A stretch of 64,000 bases of DNA from Ferranicluibacter quercicola (GCF_021168455.1 NZ_JAJOZR010000001.1:124001-188000); one strand, 5' to 3'; positions 17,111 to 26,392 are shown, numbered from the stretch's first letter. Translations and numbers: made by a program. The notes: generated by a model not told the origin, from the sequence alone.

Positions 17111-17641
17111 TCAGCCGGAAACCGCGTGATAGGCCCGGTCGAAATAGAACAGCGCCGGCCCCTCCGTGCGGGTGGCGGTGGACACCACGCGGCAGAAGAG
17201 CACGTCATGCGTGCCCTGCGAGACGGTGTTTTCGATCACGCAATCGAACGACACCAGTGCGTCGTCGAGCGCCGGCGCGCCGGTCGTCAGAACCGACCAG
17301 TCTGCCGTGGCGAAGCGCTCGGCGGCCGGCGTCTTGCCGCCGAAAAGCTGCGAGAGTGTCTGGTGACCGGCGCTCAGCGTGTTGACGCAGAGAGCCCGGT
17401 TGGTCGTGACCGCATCATAGACCGAAGCCGAGCGGTTGAGGCAGACGAGCAGCGTCGGCGGATCGTCGGTCACGCTGCAGACGGCGGTTGCCGCGAAGCC
17501 GGTGCGCCCGCCCGGTCCATCCGTCGTGATGATGTTGACGGCCGCGCCGAGCTTCGCCATCGCACTGCGGAACGCTGCGCGCCGCATCTCGTTGTCGGTG
17601 ATCTCGGAGAGATCCGTCCGGGTGGAAACGGCAATGCTCAT
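17111..17641 (-). CDS. rutF: RutF, FMN reductase of the Rut pathway
   Basis: A flavin reductase of 176 residues. The domain is recognised by FRSAMAKLGAAVNIITTDGPGGRTGFAATAVCSVTDDPPTLLVCLNRS, typical of the RutF/HpaC family that supplies reduced FMN to a partner monooxygenase, here RutA. The ATG at 17641 overlaps the rutD stop by four bases. It is the last gene of the operon. In E. coli rutE separates rutD from rutF and rutG follows rutF; both are missing here. Confidence 0.88.
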   Translation of the reverse strand: MSIAVSTRTDLSEITDNEMRRAAFRSAMAKLGAAVNIITTDGPGGRTGFAATAVCSVTDDPPTLLVCLNRSASVYDAVTTNRALCVNTLSAGHQTLSQLFGGKTPAAERFATADWSVLTTGAPALDDALVSFDCVIENTVSQGTHDVLFCRVVSTATRTEGPALFYFDRAYHAVSG

Positions 17642-18438
17642 GAGGCGGTGGCTTTCCTGTGGTTCGGGCTTTTGAGAAAGTCGAGCAGCCGTTGATTGAA
17701 CGGGCCGGGATCGACCACGTTGACCGCATGGCCGCCATGATCGACGAGATCCAGAACGCCGTTCGCAAGCCCTTCGACCAGTCGGCGCGAGCGGGTCCAG
17801 GGAACGAGAAGATCGTCCTTCGTCGCCATCACCAGCGTCTCGTGATCGATTTCGGCCAGCCGGCCATCGACGTCGAAGGCGCGCAGCGCGGCGATGCGGG
17901 CCAGAAGGTTCGTGCGGCCCTGAAAATGCGCGAGGCCATGGGCTTCGTCGGCGGCCATCCGCTCGGGGTTCTCCGCCATCCACACGGCCGGATAGAGAAA
18001 CAGCGGTTGCGCCTTGATGAAGGCGGGAATGCCGGATTTCTCCAGAAGTTCGATGCGGATATCGAAGCAGCGGCCCGAATGCGGGTCCGCCTTGCTCCAG
18101 GCATTGACCAGCACGAGACGACCGATGCGGCTTGGCGCGCGGAGCGCGATATCGAGCCCGATCAGGCCGCCGAGGGCGTGGCCGACGAAATCGACCTGCT
18201 CGATCGCCAGTGCGTCCAGGATCTCCAGAACGTCATCCGCCATCGCCGGGATTCCACCGCCCTCGGGCACCGCGCCGCCCGTGCGGCCGGTACCCCGGTG
18301 ATCATAGGTGACGACGCGGAAATCGGTCGCGAGCGCCGAGATCTGATCGGCCCAGTATGCGCCCGAGCCGCCGAGGCCGGACGAGAGCAGAACGGTGCGG
18401 GCACCCGCATCCGTACGGCCGTGAAGATCGAAATGCAT
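17638..18438 (-). CDS. rutD: RutD, alpha/beta-hydrolase fold protein of the Rut pathway
   Basis: A protein of 266 residues, as in E. coli RutD. The nucleophile elbow reads GHALGG, with alanine where a serine hydrolase has its nucleophile; E. coli RutD as I remember it has the same GHALG, so this is a family trait. Other shared segments are SGLGGSGAYW, YDHRGTGR, AQPLFLYPAVWMA and LAHFQGRTNLL. RutD is thought to speed aminoacrylate hydrolysis to malonic semialdehyde and ammonia. The ATG at 18438 is chosen by family length; the open frame extends further upstream into the rutC end. Confidence 0.88.
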   Translation of the reverse strand: MHFDLHGRTDAGARTVLLSSGLGGSGAYWADQISALATDFRVVTYDHRGTGRTGGAVPEGGGIPAMADDVLEILDALAIEQVDFVGHALGGLIGLDIALRAPSRIGRLVLVNAWSKADPHSGRCFDIRIELLEKSGIPAFIKAQPLFLYPAVWMAENPERMAADEAHGLAHFQGRTNLLARIAALRAFDVDGRLAEIDHETLVMATKDDLLVPWTRSRRLVEGLANGVLDLVDHGGHAVNVVDPGPFNQRLLDFLKSPNHRKATAS

Positions 18439-18488
18439 GGGTCCGCCTTTGTCGATGCCGGCCCGCAGGTGACGGGCGGCGACCTGTG

Positions 18489-18872
18489 TCAGCCGATATG
18501 GGCGATGGTCGCGATCTCGATCAGCGCGTCCGGCTTGACGAGGCCGCATTGGATGCAGAACCGGGCGGGCTTGTCGCCGGGAAAATACTCGGCATAGACG
18601 GCGTTCACGGCCTGATAGTTCGCCCAGTCGGTGATGAAAATGTGGTTCATGGTCACGTCGTCCATCGTGCCGCCGGCAGTCTCGATCACCGACTTGATGG
18701 TTTCGAGCACATGGCGGGTCTGCGCGCCGGCGTCGCCGACATGGACCACGTCATTGTTCTTGTCGAAGGGGAGTGTTCCCGAGACGTAGACGACGCCATC
18801 GGCGAGCGTGCCGGGGGAAAACGGGGCGATCGGCTTGTGCGTGCCTTCGGGGACGATGATGGACTTGGGCAT
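18489..18872 (-). CDS. rutC: RutC, RidA-family aminoacrylate deaminase
   Basis: A protein of 127 residues of the YjgF/YER057c/UK114 (RidA) family. The conserved arginine is in KPARFCIQCGLVKPDALIEI, and VYVSGTLPFDKNNDVVHVGDAGAQTRHVLE is close to E. coli RutC. In the Rut pathway RutC deaminates or reduces 3-aminoacrylate peracid. The gene lies 42 bases after rutB and 50 bases before rutD in the same transcript. Confidence 0.9.
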   Translation of the reverse strand: MPKSIIVPEGTHKPIAPFSPGTLADGVVYVSGTLPFDKNNDVVHVGDAGAQTRHVLETIKSVIETAGGTMDDVTMNHIFITDWANYQAVNAVYAEYFPGDKPARFCIQCGLVKPDALIEIATIAHIG

Positions 18873-18914
18873 GGTGTCTCCTTGATCGAATGGGGTCGGT
18901 TATGCGTGTCCGGT

Positions 18915-19651
18915 TCAGGCCTGATCGGGCGCGACCTGCGAGATTGCGCCGCAGAAATCGCTGACGGTGGAAACCCAGCCGAAGAACTTCTCGACATTGT
19001 AGACCGTCGCCTGCTGGATGAACTCCGGTCCGAGATGATGCGTCGCATCTTCCAGCATGACGCCGAAATATTCGAGATGGAAGGCGTCGCGCAGCGAGCT
19101 TTCCACGCAGACATTGGTGGCGATGCCGACGAAGACGAGGTTGCGGATGCCGCGGGCGCGCAGCACGCTGTCCATGTTCGTGTTGAAGAAGCCGCTGTAG
19201 CGCGTCTTCGGCACGAGAATGTCGCCCGGCTGCGGCTGCAGTTCATCGACGATCGCGTAATCCCAGGTGCCCTTGGCAAGAAGCTGGCCCTGCAGCTCCG
19301 GCCGTGCGCGCATGGTCTTCAGCGCGTTGGACTTGTGCCAGTTCGGCGACCCCGGTCCGCCGGCCTCCACATAGTCCTTGTCCCAGCCGTTCTGGAAATA
19401 GACGACGAGCACGCCGGCCGCGCGGGCGGCATCCAGGGTTTTCTTGATGTTGGCGATCGTGCCCTTGGCGCCAGCAATGTCGAAACCGGCGAGGTCGACA
19501 TAGCCGCCCTCGGTCGAATAGGCGTTCTGCATATCCACGACGACCACGGCCGTTTCGTTCGGCTTGAGGCTGATCGGCTCCGGCCGCGCGGGCACGGTCA
19601 CGCTCTGGACGTGGCGGCGGGGCAGCTGGTAGCCGGCGGTGACGGTCTCGC

Positions 19652-19655
<4 letters not shown>
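18915..19655 (-). CDS. rutB: RutB, ureidoacrylate amidohydrolase
   Basis: An isochorismatase-fold amidohydrolase of 246 residues. The catalytic triad is visible: Asp in VVVDMQNAY, Lys in VPKTRYSGFF and Cys in GIATNVCVESS. RutB splits ureidoacrylate, the RutA product, into aminoacrylate plus carbamate. Its ATG overlaps the rutA stop (ATGA), so the first two steps are translationally coupled. Confidence 0.92.
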
Positions 19656-20746
<1,091 letters not shown>

Positions 20747-21243
20747 GGTGCGATCCCCTCTTTTGTCCGCCTGAACCGCGCCTCTCGGGCGCTGCTTGAC
20801 GGCAAACCTGCACCGAAAAACGGGAATGCACCAGAAGAAAATTTATCAAAAGGTCAAAAATTTACCGTCCGGTAAAAACCTGCCGAACATCTCGGCGGCA
20901 TGCCAAAACTTTCATCCGCTAAAGCATATTTCGTGGGCAATCCGGGGGCTGGGATGGGGCGTGCCCGCTCTGCCGGTGCGATTCGAGACGGGCTGGCCTG
21001 GGAAGGTTCGACTTGCGGCCGCTGAGGGGCTGGGTGCACGAAAGGAGAGGAGGGGTGTGCCTGTGACTCTGTTGTCGGAACAGGGCGCTCGCGATGGCGT
21101 GGCCGATGACGGCGCAATGGCCTCACGCACGGACATGGTTTGCTTGAACGTCGGCCCGACGACGGTGAAGCGTTGGTCACGAAGACCGGGCAGGAATGGC
21201 CGTGCCGTTGCGCGTTGGCGCAACCGGCACGGGCGGAAGCGGA
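20747..21243. other. 497-base intergenic region upstream of rutA
   Basis: No gene is supported. The first 140 bases next to rutA are AT-rich and carry the promoter-side palindrome listed separately. The remaining part has open frames on both strands but no ribosome binding sites or recognisable protein families. Confidence 0.6.
20861..20876. promoter_or_regulatory. Candidate RutR-type operator of the rut operon
   Basis: TTTACC-GTCC-GGTAAA is a perfect 6-bp inverted repeat with a 4-base spacer. The RutR consensus known from E. coli is TTGACCANNTGGTCAA; this site differs from it only by symmetric changes (G to T and A to G in the left arm, mirrored in the right). It lies in the AT-rich stretch before the rutA start. 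No rutR gene is present in the window. Confidence 0.55.
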
Positions 21244-21369
21244 TCAGCCCTTCTTGCCCGAGGCTGCGGCCTTGACCTGCGAACCGAGCGCGGGTGCGGG
21301 GGTTGCGGCGGCCTTTTCCTTCTTGGGCTTGCGGGTTTCCTTGTTGCCGCGAACTTGACCTTTGGCCAT
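21244..21369 (-). CDS. Small basic protein of unknown function (41 aa)
   Basis: A 41-residue, lysine- and alanine-rich protein beginning MAKGQVRGNKETRKPKKE and ending ASGKKG. GGAGG stands six bases before the ATG, which makes translation likely. I recall very similar short MAKGQ-type hypotheticals in rhizobial genomes, without a known function. The sequence is disordered-looking and positively charged, so nucleic-acid or ribosome contact is possible but only a guess. It lies 35 bases downstream of another tiny gene on the same strand. Confidence 0.65.
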   Translation of the reverse strand: MAKGQVRGNKETRKPKKEKAAATPAPALGSQVKAAASGKKG

Positions 21370-21404
21370 GATATCCTCCGAAAGTGTTTGTGGGGTCGAC
21401 CGGT

Positions 21405-21533
21405 CTACCAGACGAAGCCCGTGAGCGTGCAGTATGTGATGAAGATCATCGACAGAACGGGCGTCGCCTTCACGAGGACGAGCGCCGTCTGGGACGCGAC
21501 GGTCGGAACGAATGCGGTCGGTGTGGAAGACAT
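21405..21533 (-). CDS. Small hydrophobic single-pass membrane protein (42 aa)
   Basis: A 42-residue open frame starting MSSTPTAFVPTVASQTA and ending LTGFVW. Residues 18-41 form one hydrophobic stretch (ALVLVKATPVLSMIFITYC), long enough for a single membrane helix. GGAGG lies five bases before the ATG. Together with the 41-aa gene downstream it forms a two-gene unit on the minus strand. No function is recognised. Confidence 0.6.
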   Translation of the reverse strand: MSSTPTAFVPTVASQTALVLVKATPVLSMIFITYCTLTGFVW

Positions 21534-21701
21534 GATGTCCTCCTTCGCTTTGGGGCCGGGGCTTCATCACCCCGAACGGCAGCGCCCGCATCATGTGCTG
21601 CCGAAGGCATCATCTTGCGCCCATATCGGTGAGTTGGCAATGGGTTGCGCAGCTGCGCCGGCGTGCCGGACGGGCTTTGACCGCACGGCGCGGACGGCCC
21701 G

Positions 21702-22724
21702 CTAGTACTTCTTCTTCCGGAAGATCTTGTTGCCCTTCGGGCCGCTCGAAACCGGCGTCTTTTCTCGGTTTTCGGCCAGCAGGCCGCGCCAGCGCTCGAG
21801 GCGTGCGGCGTCGAGCGTGCCGCCGGCGATGGCCGCCTGGACGGCGCAGCCCGGCTCGTGCTGGTGAGTGCAGTCGCGGAAGCGGCACAGCGGAGCCAGT
21901 TCGGTGATCTCGGCAAACAGGGTGTCGATACCATCGGTGACGTCGCTGACATAGAGCGTCCGGATGCCCGGCGTGTCGATGACCCAGCCGCCGCCTGCGA
22001 TGGAATGCAGCGAGCGGGCGGTGGTCGTGTGGCGACCCTTGGCATCGTGCTGGCGGATCTCGCTGGTCTTCTGCTGTGCTTCCGCACCGGACCCGGCGAG
22101 CGTGTTGACCAGCGTCGACTTGCCGACGCCCGACGATCCGACGAGGGCGACCGTTTCGCCCGGGCCGCACCAGGGGGCGAGTTTCGAAAGCGCGTCGGGC
22201 GAGCGCGCGTTGAGCACCACGACCGGCAGGTCGCGCTGCAGCGCCTGCGCCTGCGTTTCGTAGGATGCGGCGTCCTCGACCGTATCGCCCTTCGTCAGCA
22301 CGATGACCGGCCGGGTCCCGGCCTGGTTCGCCATGATGAGGTAGCGTTCGAGCCGTGCCGGATTGAAATCGGCATTGCAGGATGTGACGATGAAGAGCGT
22401 ATCGACATTGGCGGCCGCAAGCTGTTGCCCATGGCTGCCTTCAGTGCGCCGCTGGAGCACCGTCTTGCGATTGAGACGCCGGACGAAATCGCCGGTCACC
22501 GGCGATGCCAGCACCCAGTCACCGACGGCGAAATCCGCCGTGTTGGTATTGGCCGGCAAAATCACCTCGGCCGTGCCGTCCACATCGATCACGTCGATGC
22601 GCGAGCGATGGACAGAGGAGACGCGCAGAATGTCGAGGTCGCTTTCGTCCGGCGCCAGTTGCTCGGCGAACACGTCCGACCAGCCGAGGCGGCAGAGCCG
22701 ATCCGTCCCGTCGGACCCCGTCAA
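21702..22724 (-). CDS. rsgA: RsgA, small ribosomal subunit biogenesis GTPase
   Basis: A protein of 340 residues with an N-terminal OB-fold, then a circularly permuted GTPase: the G4 motif VLTKGD precedes the P-loop GSSGVGKSTLVN. The G3-like DTPGIRTL follows, and a zinc knuckle CRFRDCTHQHEPGCAV sits at the C-terminus. The basic tail GNKIFRKKKY is typical. RsgA binds the maturing 30S subunit. The open frame begins with TTG at 22724 without a clear ribosome binding site, so the true start could be elsewhere. Confidence 0.9.
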   Translation of the reverse strand: MTGSDGTDRLCRLGWSDVFAEQLAPDESDLDILRVSSVHRSRIDVIDVDGTAEVILPANTNTADFAVGDWVLASPVTGDFVRRLNRKTVLQRRTEGSHGQQLAAANVDTLFIVTSCNADFNPARLERYLIMANQAGTRPVIVLTKGDTVEDAASYETQAQALQRDLPVVVLNARSPDALSKLAPWCGPGETVALVGSSGVGKSTLVNTLAGSGAEAQQKTSEIRQHDAKGRHTTTARSLHSIAGGGWVIDTPGIRTLYVSDVTDGIDTLFAEITELAPLCRFRDCTHQHEPGCAVQAAIAGGTLDAARLERWRGLLAENREKTPVSSGPKGNKIFRKKKY

Positions 22725-22998
22725 AGCCGTGTCCGAAGATGCGTGAGCGAGATCATGTCCGGGCCTTGCATGCTGGTTTCGTTTTCGCCCATCGGATGGA
22801 CGCGCGGTGACAGCCGCATGTCCTATCTATAGGGACGAACGACGCCCGTCGGCAAGGCCGGAACGGCCTGCGCGGCGCATTCAGGCCGCGATAGCGTCCG
22901 AAACGCCGAAACGGAACTGCCTGGCAAACGCACGCCGTCCATCGATGCCTAGAAGACGTCGATGGGAGCACCGCTGCGGAGCATTGGCCGGGGATCGC

Positions 22999-23292
22999 CT
23001 ATTTGTTCTGGAGCAGCCAGATCTTGCCGGCCATCGTGATTTCGTGCGGCGTTTCCAGCGGGGCGCTGTCAGCCTCGATGGCGCGCAGCAGGCCCATGCC
23101 GCGCAGTTCGTCGAGCGTCGTGGTCGTCACGAACTTGATCTTCTGCGGGCGTTCCTTGAAACGGTCGGTCTTCGCATAGGTGATGGTGGCGTTTTCGTGC
23201 GTCCACTTCTTGGCCTCCTGCGGGAAGAGATTGCCGTCCTTGGCGAGCTTCAATCCGCGGATCTGCGTCGGCGTCAGTGTTAGAGTGGTCAT
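22999..23292 (-). CDS. Conserved hypothetical protein (97 aa)
   Basis: A 97-residue soluble protein starting MTTLTLTPTQIRGLKLAKDG. AAGGA lies seven bases before the ATG, and its codon use looks like its neighbours'. The sequence is mixed alpha/beta with TQIRGLKLAK resembling the start of a helix-turn-helix, and a segment ELRGMGLLRAIE. I do not recognise a family. Confidence 0.6.
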   Translation of the reverse strand: MTTLTLTPTQIRGLKLAKDGNLFPQEAKKWTHENATITYAKTDRFKERPQKIKFVTTTTLDELRGMGLLRAIEADSAPLETPHEITMAGKIWLLQNK

Positions 23293-23738
23293 TTCGGGTC
23301 CTTCACGTGGGATATGCGCCCTCCCACATTCACATGGGCCACGATCTCACGATCTCACGGGCACGGCAGGCTGCAAGCGGTTGCCCGCCGAAGAGAATGC
23401 TACGGCAGACGGGCCTTGCGAAACGCGGGCCGATCTGTCGCTTGTCAGCGCCGATCATTAAGTTCGGCGGTCGTGACTGCTGCAGGGTTCCGTCGATCGG
23501 GTCGATCTCGGGGCAAACGATGCAGCAGGTCGTGCGCATGACAGCGGGCCGGAGCGCGTCTTGCTGGACGCATGGCGCTGTTTCCAGTTCGCCGGTCGGG
23601 CGCTGCAGGGCTCCGGCAACCGCGCTCGATCAAGGGAGAAGAGGCGCATCGACACCGATGTTCGGCACGGCATAGGAAAACCGGCTGACCGCGGGATGGC
23701 GGCGCAGGGCACCGCCATCGTCCGATCGCCGGAAAATA
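23293..23738. other. 446-base intergenic region
   Basis: I see no supported gene, RNA gene or repeat. Short open frames exist on both strands but lack ribosome binding sites and protein-like composition. The right end must hold the 3' end of the minus-strand DUF6481 transcript, but no clear terminator is visible. Confidence 0.5.
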
Positions 23739-24119
23739 TCAGCCCTGGCGGGCTTTGCGGGCCGCATAACGGCGGTCGCGTTCGGCCTTGCGCGCGGCCT
23801 CGTCGGCCACGACGCGGGCGACGCGATCGTTGACTTCGGCCTGGCGGGCTTCGGCTTCGGCACGCTCATTGGCTTCGGCAGCGGCGGCGGCCTCGGCAGC
23901 CTCGGCCATCTGGCGTTCGTTCTCGGCCTTCTTCAGGGCTTCGCGTTCTGCGCGGCGCTCCTCACGGGCCTTGGCGGTCGCTTCGCGGGCCGCAAGCTGA
24001 GCCTGCATTTCCGGATCGGTCGGCTTGGGGGCTGCGGCAAATTTGGCGAGAAGCTGCTTCTTGGCTTCGATCGCCGTCTTGCGGCGCTCGTTGAAGCCAT
24101 TGTCGTTCGGGTGTCTCAA
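23739..24119 (-). CDS. DUF6481 family protein
   Basis: A 126-residue, highly charged, alanine-rich helical protein. It opens with RHPNDNGFNERRKTAIEAKKQLL and ends RRYAARKARQG, the pattern of DUF6481. The centre (about 40-110) is a continuous charged helix of E, A, R and K that may form a coiled coil. Function is unknown. Translation appears to start at a TTG with AAGGAAG about six bases upstream; no in-frame ATG gives a full-length protein. Confidence 0.75.
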   Translation of the reverse strand: MRHPNDNGFNERRKTAIEAKKQLLAKFAAAPKPTDPEMQAQLAAREATAKAREERRAEREALKKAENERQMAEAAEAAAAAEANERAEAEARQAEVNDRVARVVADEAARKAERDRRYAARKARQG

Positions 24120-24332
24120 CGTGTCTTCCTTGTTCTACTTTCTCGATGGCAGCGATGCTGCCGCGTCTTTCTGCACGGACCGGATCCGCGGCAGCCCACC
24201 AGGGCGGGTCGGCGAGCGTGCAGGACCATCGGGGCCTGCCGTCGCATCATGCCTCACATCCGCGCCGGCCGAAAGACCATGCGTCTCCGGCAAAACCCGC
24301 AAACGCTGCCGATCGTGATTGTCAGCCGACGC

Positions 24333-24360
24333 AAAAAGGCCAGGCATCCGCCTGACCTTT
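24333..24360 (-). terminator. Terminator of the cold-shock gene
   Basis: Read on the minus strand, AAAGGTCAGGC pairs with GCCTGGCCTTT (one T-G pair) around a GGAT loop and runs into TTTTT. It lies 55 bases after the stop of the cold-shock gene. Confidence 0.8.
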
Positions 24361-24414
24361 CACCATCTCATGCTTCCCATGCCGGTACATCCGCGGTCAA
24401 GGGGAGCGAAAGAC

Positions 24415-24624
24415 TTAAGCCGCCTGGAGCGAACCGGCGGACATCTTGCCCGACTTGCGGTCCTTCTCGAGCTCGAAGCCGAGCTTCTGGCCTTCGACGA
24501 TTTCGCGCATTCCGGCGCGTTCGACGGCCGAGATGTGAACGAAAACGTCAGCCGAGCCGTCGTCCGGCTGAATGAAGCCGAAGCCCTTGGTAGCGTTGAA
24601 CCATTTTACGGTGCCTGTGGTCAT
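24415..24624 (-). CDS. Cold-shock domain protein (CspA family)
   Basis: A 69-residue single cold-shock domain with both RNA-binding motifs: RNP1 KGFGFIQ and RNP2 VFVHISAV. Such proteins melt RNA secondary structure in the cytoplasm. The start MTTGTVKWFNATKGFG is typical. A promoter-like pair and a leader hairpin are found upstream and a terminator downstream, so it is a single-gene transcript. Confidence 0.93.
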   Translation of the reverse strand: MTTGTVKWFNATKGFGFIQPDDGSADVFVHISAVERAGMREIVEGQKLGFELEKDRKSGKMSAGSLQAA

Positions 24625-24653
24625 AATAAACCCTTTCAGTGCAATATTCGTTG

Positions 24654-24676
24654 CCCGCCATACGACGCATGGCAGG
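24654..24676 (-). repeat. Leader hairpin of the cold-shock mRNA
   Basis: On the minus strand CCTGCCAT pairs with ATGGCGGG (one G-T pair) around a 7-base loop, 30 bases before the start codon and downstream of the predicted promoter. Structured leaders are typical of cold-shock genes. Confidence 0.5.
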
Positions 24677-24700
24677 ATTTTTGTCGACTTTTGAGAGGGG

Positions 24701-24729
24701 ATTTTATCACGTGGCGCAAGGCGCAGCAA
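24701..24729 (-). promoter_or_regulatory. Predicted sigma-70-type promoter of the cold-shock gene
   Basis: Minus strand: TTGCTG (24729-24724), 17-base spacer, TAAAAT (24706-24701). It would give a leader of roughly 70 bases. Confidence 0.5.
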
Positions 24730-25040
24730 AAAAACGATCGGCAAACAAAGTATCGATGAACATCTTGTACGGCACGGAACACTCTTTGTCAAACGCTTGT
24801 GGCCCGCTAGCTGCGCCGATATGGCGGATCATCGGGGAGAACGCATCGAAATACTGTCGTAGATCTGGAAAATATCCACCCTGAGGCCCTGTGCCGACCT
24901 GTTTCCGGGCGCTTCCTTCGCACAATCCGGCTTTTCTGAAAATTCGCTTGTGGACGCTTTCAAAACAACGCGGATTCCGTCACGTCCGATCGGAATTGCT
25001 GATAGAGTCTGATTTTCCACTCGACATGAGGATACGATCG

Positions 25041-25274
25041 ATGGCGATCACCCCCCGCAGGCCCATGAGCGCCAAGGATGCAGCCGAAGCGCTGTTCAAA
25101 CCCGTCAAGAAGCCCGTCGCGCCTGCTGTGGAGCGTCAGGTCGTTCCCAAGACTCGCGAAATGGTGACGCTGAAGATCGACAGCGACGTGCTGGCGCATT
25201 TCCAGTCCGGCGGGCCCGGCTGGCAGGAGCGGGTGAACGCGACGCTGCGCGCCGCGATGAACGACAAGGGCTAA
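25041..25274 (+). CDS. BrnA-like (DUF4415) antitoxin-type protein, without adjacent toxin
   Basis: A 77-residue protein. Its C-terminal half, REMVTLKIDSDVLAHFQSGGPGWQERVNATLRAAM, is the DUF4415/BrnA ribbon-helix-helix pattern. The N-terminal half is a linker (SAKDAAEALFKP) found in rhizobial members. BrnA normally pairs with the BrnT ribonuclease toxin encoded just upstream, but no BrnT-like frame is present on either side. It may be an orphan regulator. GAGGA lies about eight bases before the chosen ATG; another in-frame ATG is at 25026. Confidence 0.7.
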   Translation: MAITPRRPMSAKDAAEALFKPVKKPVAPAVERQVVPKTREMVTLKIDSDVLAHFQSGGPGWQERVNATLRAAMNDKG

Positions 25275-25405
25275 GCGCGCGGCAGCCCGCCAAGGGCTGC
25301 TTGGCTTGCAAGGCGATGCACGGGCGATCGGGGAGGAGAGACCGGTCGCAGCCCGAGGCGGCCGGTCAATTCCGACGATGACATGAGGACGGGAGGAGAA
25401 GACAC

Positions 25406-26332
25406 GTGAAGAACGGCGTATCCATTCTCGGGATTTTCGTGGCCGACACGGCCTATCTTGCAGCGCGCATGCCGGTGGTCGGCGAAACGATCCGTGGCAG
25501 CGGGTTTGCGGTCGGGCCGGGCGGCAAGGGGTCGAATCAAGCGGTCGCCGCGGCGCGCGCCGGTGCTGCCGTCTCCTTCATTTCGAAGATCGGCCGCGAC
25601 ACGTTCGGCGATCTCGCGCAGAAGACCTATCGGGACGCCAGCGTCACGCCGGTTCTCACCGTCATGGAGACGGAGCCGACCGGCGCGGCCTTCATCTACG
25701 TCAACGAGAGCAATGGCGACAACGCCATTATCGTCTATCCCGGCGCGGCCGGCACGATCGGCGTCGAGGATGTCGAGGCTGCCCGCGCGACGATCGAGCA
25801 ATCCGCCATCTTCGTCACCCAGCTGGAACAGCCGGTGGCAGCAGCGCAGCATGCGCTCGAAATCGCGCGAAATGCCGGCGTCGTCACCGTGTTCAACCCA
25901 GCCCCGGCCGAGCCCTTCCCCGACGCACTGTACGGCTTGAGCGACTATATCATTCCGAACGAGACCGAGGCGGCCGCTCTCGTCGGCTTCGGCATCGAGA
26001 CGCTGGACGATGCGCGGTGTGCCGGCGATGCTCTGTTGAAGCGCGGCGCCGGTGCGGCCGTTATCACGCTCGGCGGTCGTGGCGTTCTTCTCCACACATC
26101 GGCGCAGTCCCATCACCTGCCGGTCTTCAGCGTCGGGCCGGTGATTGACACGACGGGCGCGGGCGATGCGTTTGTCGGAGGTTTCTCCGCGGCCCTTTCC
26201 GCAGGGCGGGATCCGCTGGAGGCCGTCCGATTCGGCTGCGCGACCGCCGGCATCTCCGTCACCCGCCGCGGAACGGCGCCCGCCATGCCCTCGGTCGCCG
26301 AGATCGAGGCCGTTCTTGCCGGTACGCGCTAA
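25406..26332 (+). CDS. rbsK: Ribokinase/PfkB-family sugar kinase
   Basis: A protein of 308 residues with the PfkB pattern: GPGGKGSNQAVAAARAGA near the N-terminus, NPAPAEPFPD and NETEAAAL in the middle, and DTTGAGDAFVGGF with the catalytic Asp near the C-terminus. This is the usual RbsK layout, phosphorylating ribose at O5. No ribose transporter is beside it, so the true substrate may be another pentose or a nucleoside-derived sugar. It starts with GTG and GGGAGGAG upstream. It lies 60 bases before glpR in the same direction. Confidence 0.82.
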   Translation: MKNGVSILGIFVADTAYLAARMPVVGETIRGSGFAVGPGGKGSNQAVAAARAGAAVSFISKIGRDTFGDLAQKTYRDASVTPVLTVMETEPTGAAFIYVNESNGDNAIIVYPGAAGTIGVEDVEAARATIEQSAIFVTQLEQPVAAAQHALEIARNAGVVTVFNPAPAEPFPDALYGLSDYIIPNETEAAALVGFGIETLDDARCAGDALLKRGAGAAVITLGGRGVLLHTSAQSHHLPVFSVGPVIDTTGAGDAFVGGFSAALSAGRDPLEAVRFGCATAGISVTRRGTAPAMPSVAEIEAVLAGTR

Positions 26333-26345
26333 GGTCGATTGTGCT

Positions 26346-26382
26346 CCTTTCGTTTTCTGCCTAGATTGAAGAAAACGAAAGG
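26346..26382. promoter_or_regulatory. Long inverted repeat overlapping the glpR ribosome binding site
   Basis: CCTTTCGTTTTCT (26346-26358) and its exact complement AGAAAACGAAAGG (26370-26382) are separated by 11 bases. The right arm runs into the GGGGAGG ribosome binding site of glpR. DeoR-family GlpR proteins bind TTCG-type half sites, so this may be an autoregulatory operator; as RNA it would form a hairpin next to the ribosome binding site. Confidence 0.65.
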
Positions 26383-26392
26383 GGAGGTGACC

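Larger units (their letters stand above)
24625..25040. other. Intergenic region between csp (minus) and the DUF4415 gene (plus)
   Basis: This 416-base AT-richer region holds the cold-shock promoter and leader (listed separately) and presumably the promoter of the divergent small gene at 25041. No further gene is supported. Confidence 0.6.

Noticed and set aside
18162..18200. Loss of the catalytic serine in RutD (GHALGG)
   Set aside because: E. coli RutD, as recalled, also has alanine in this position, so it is a family trait and not a mutation.
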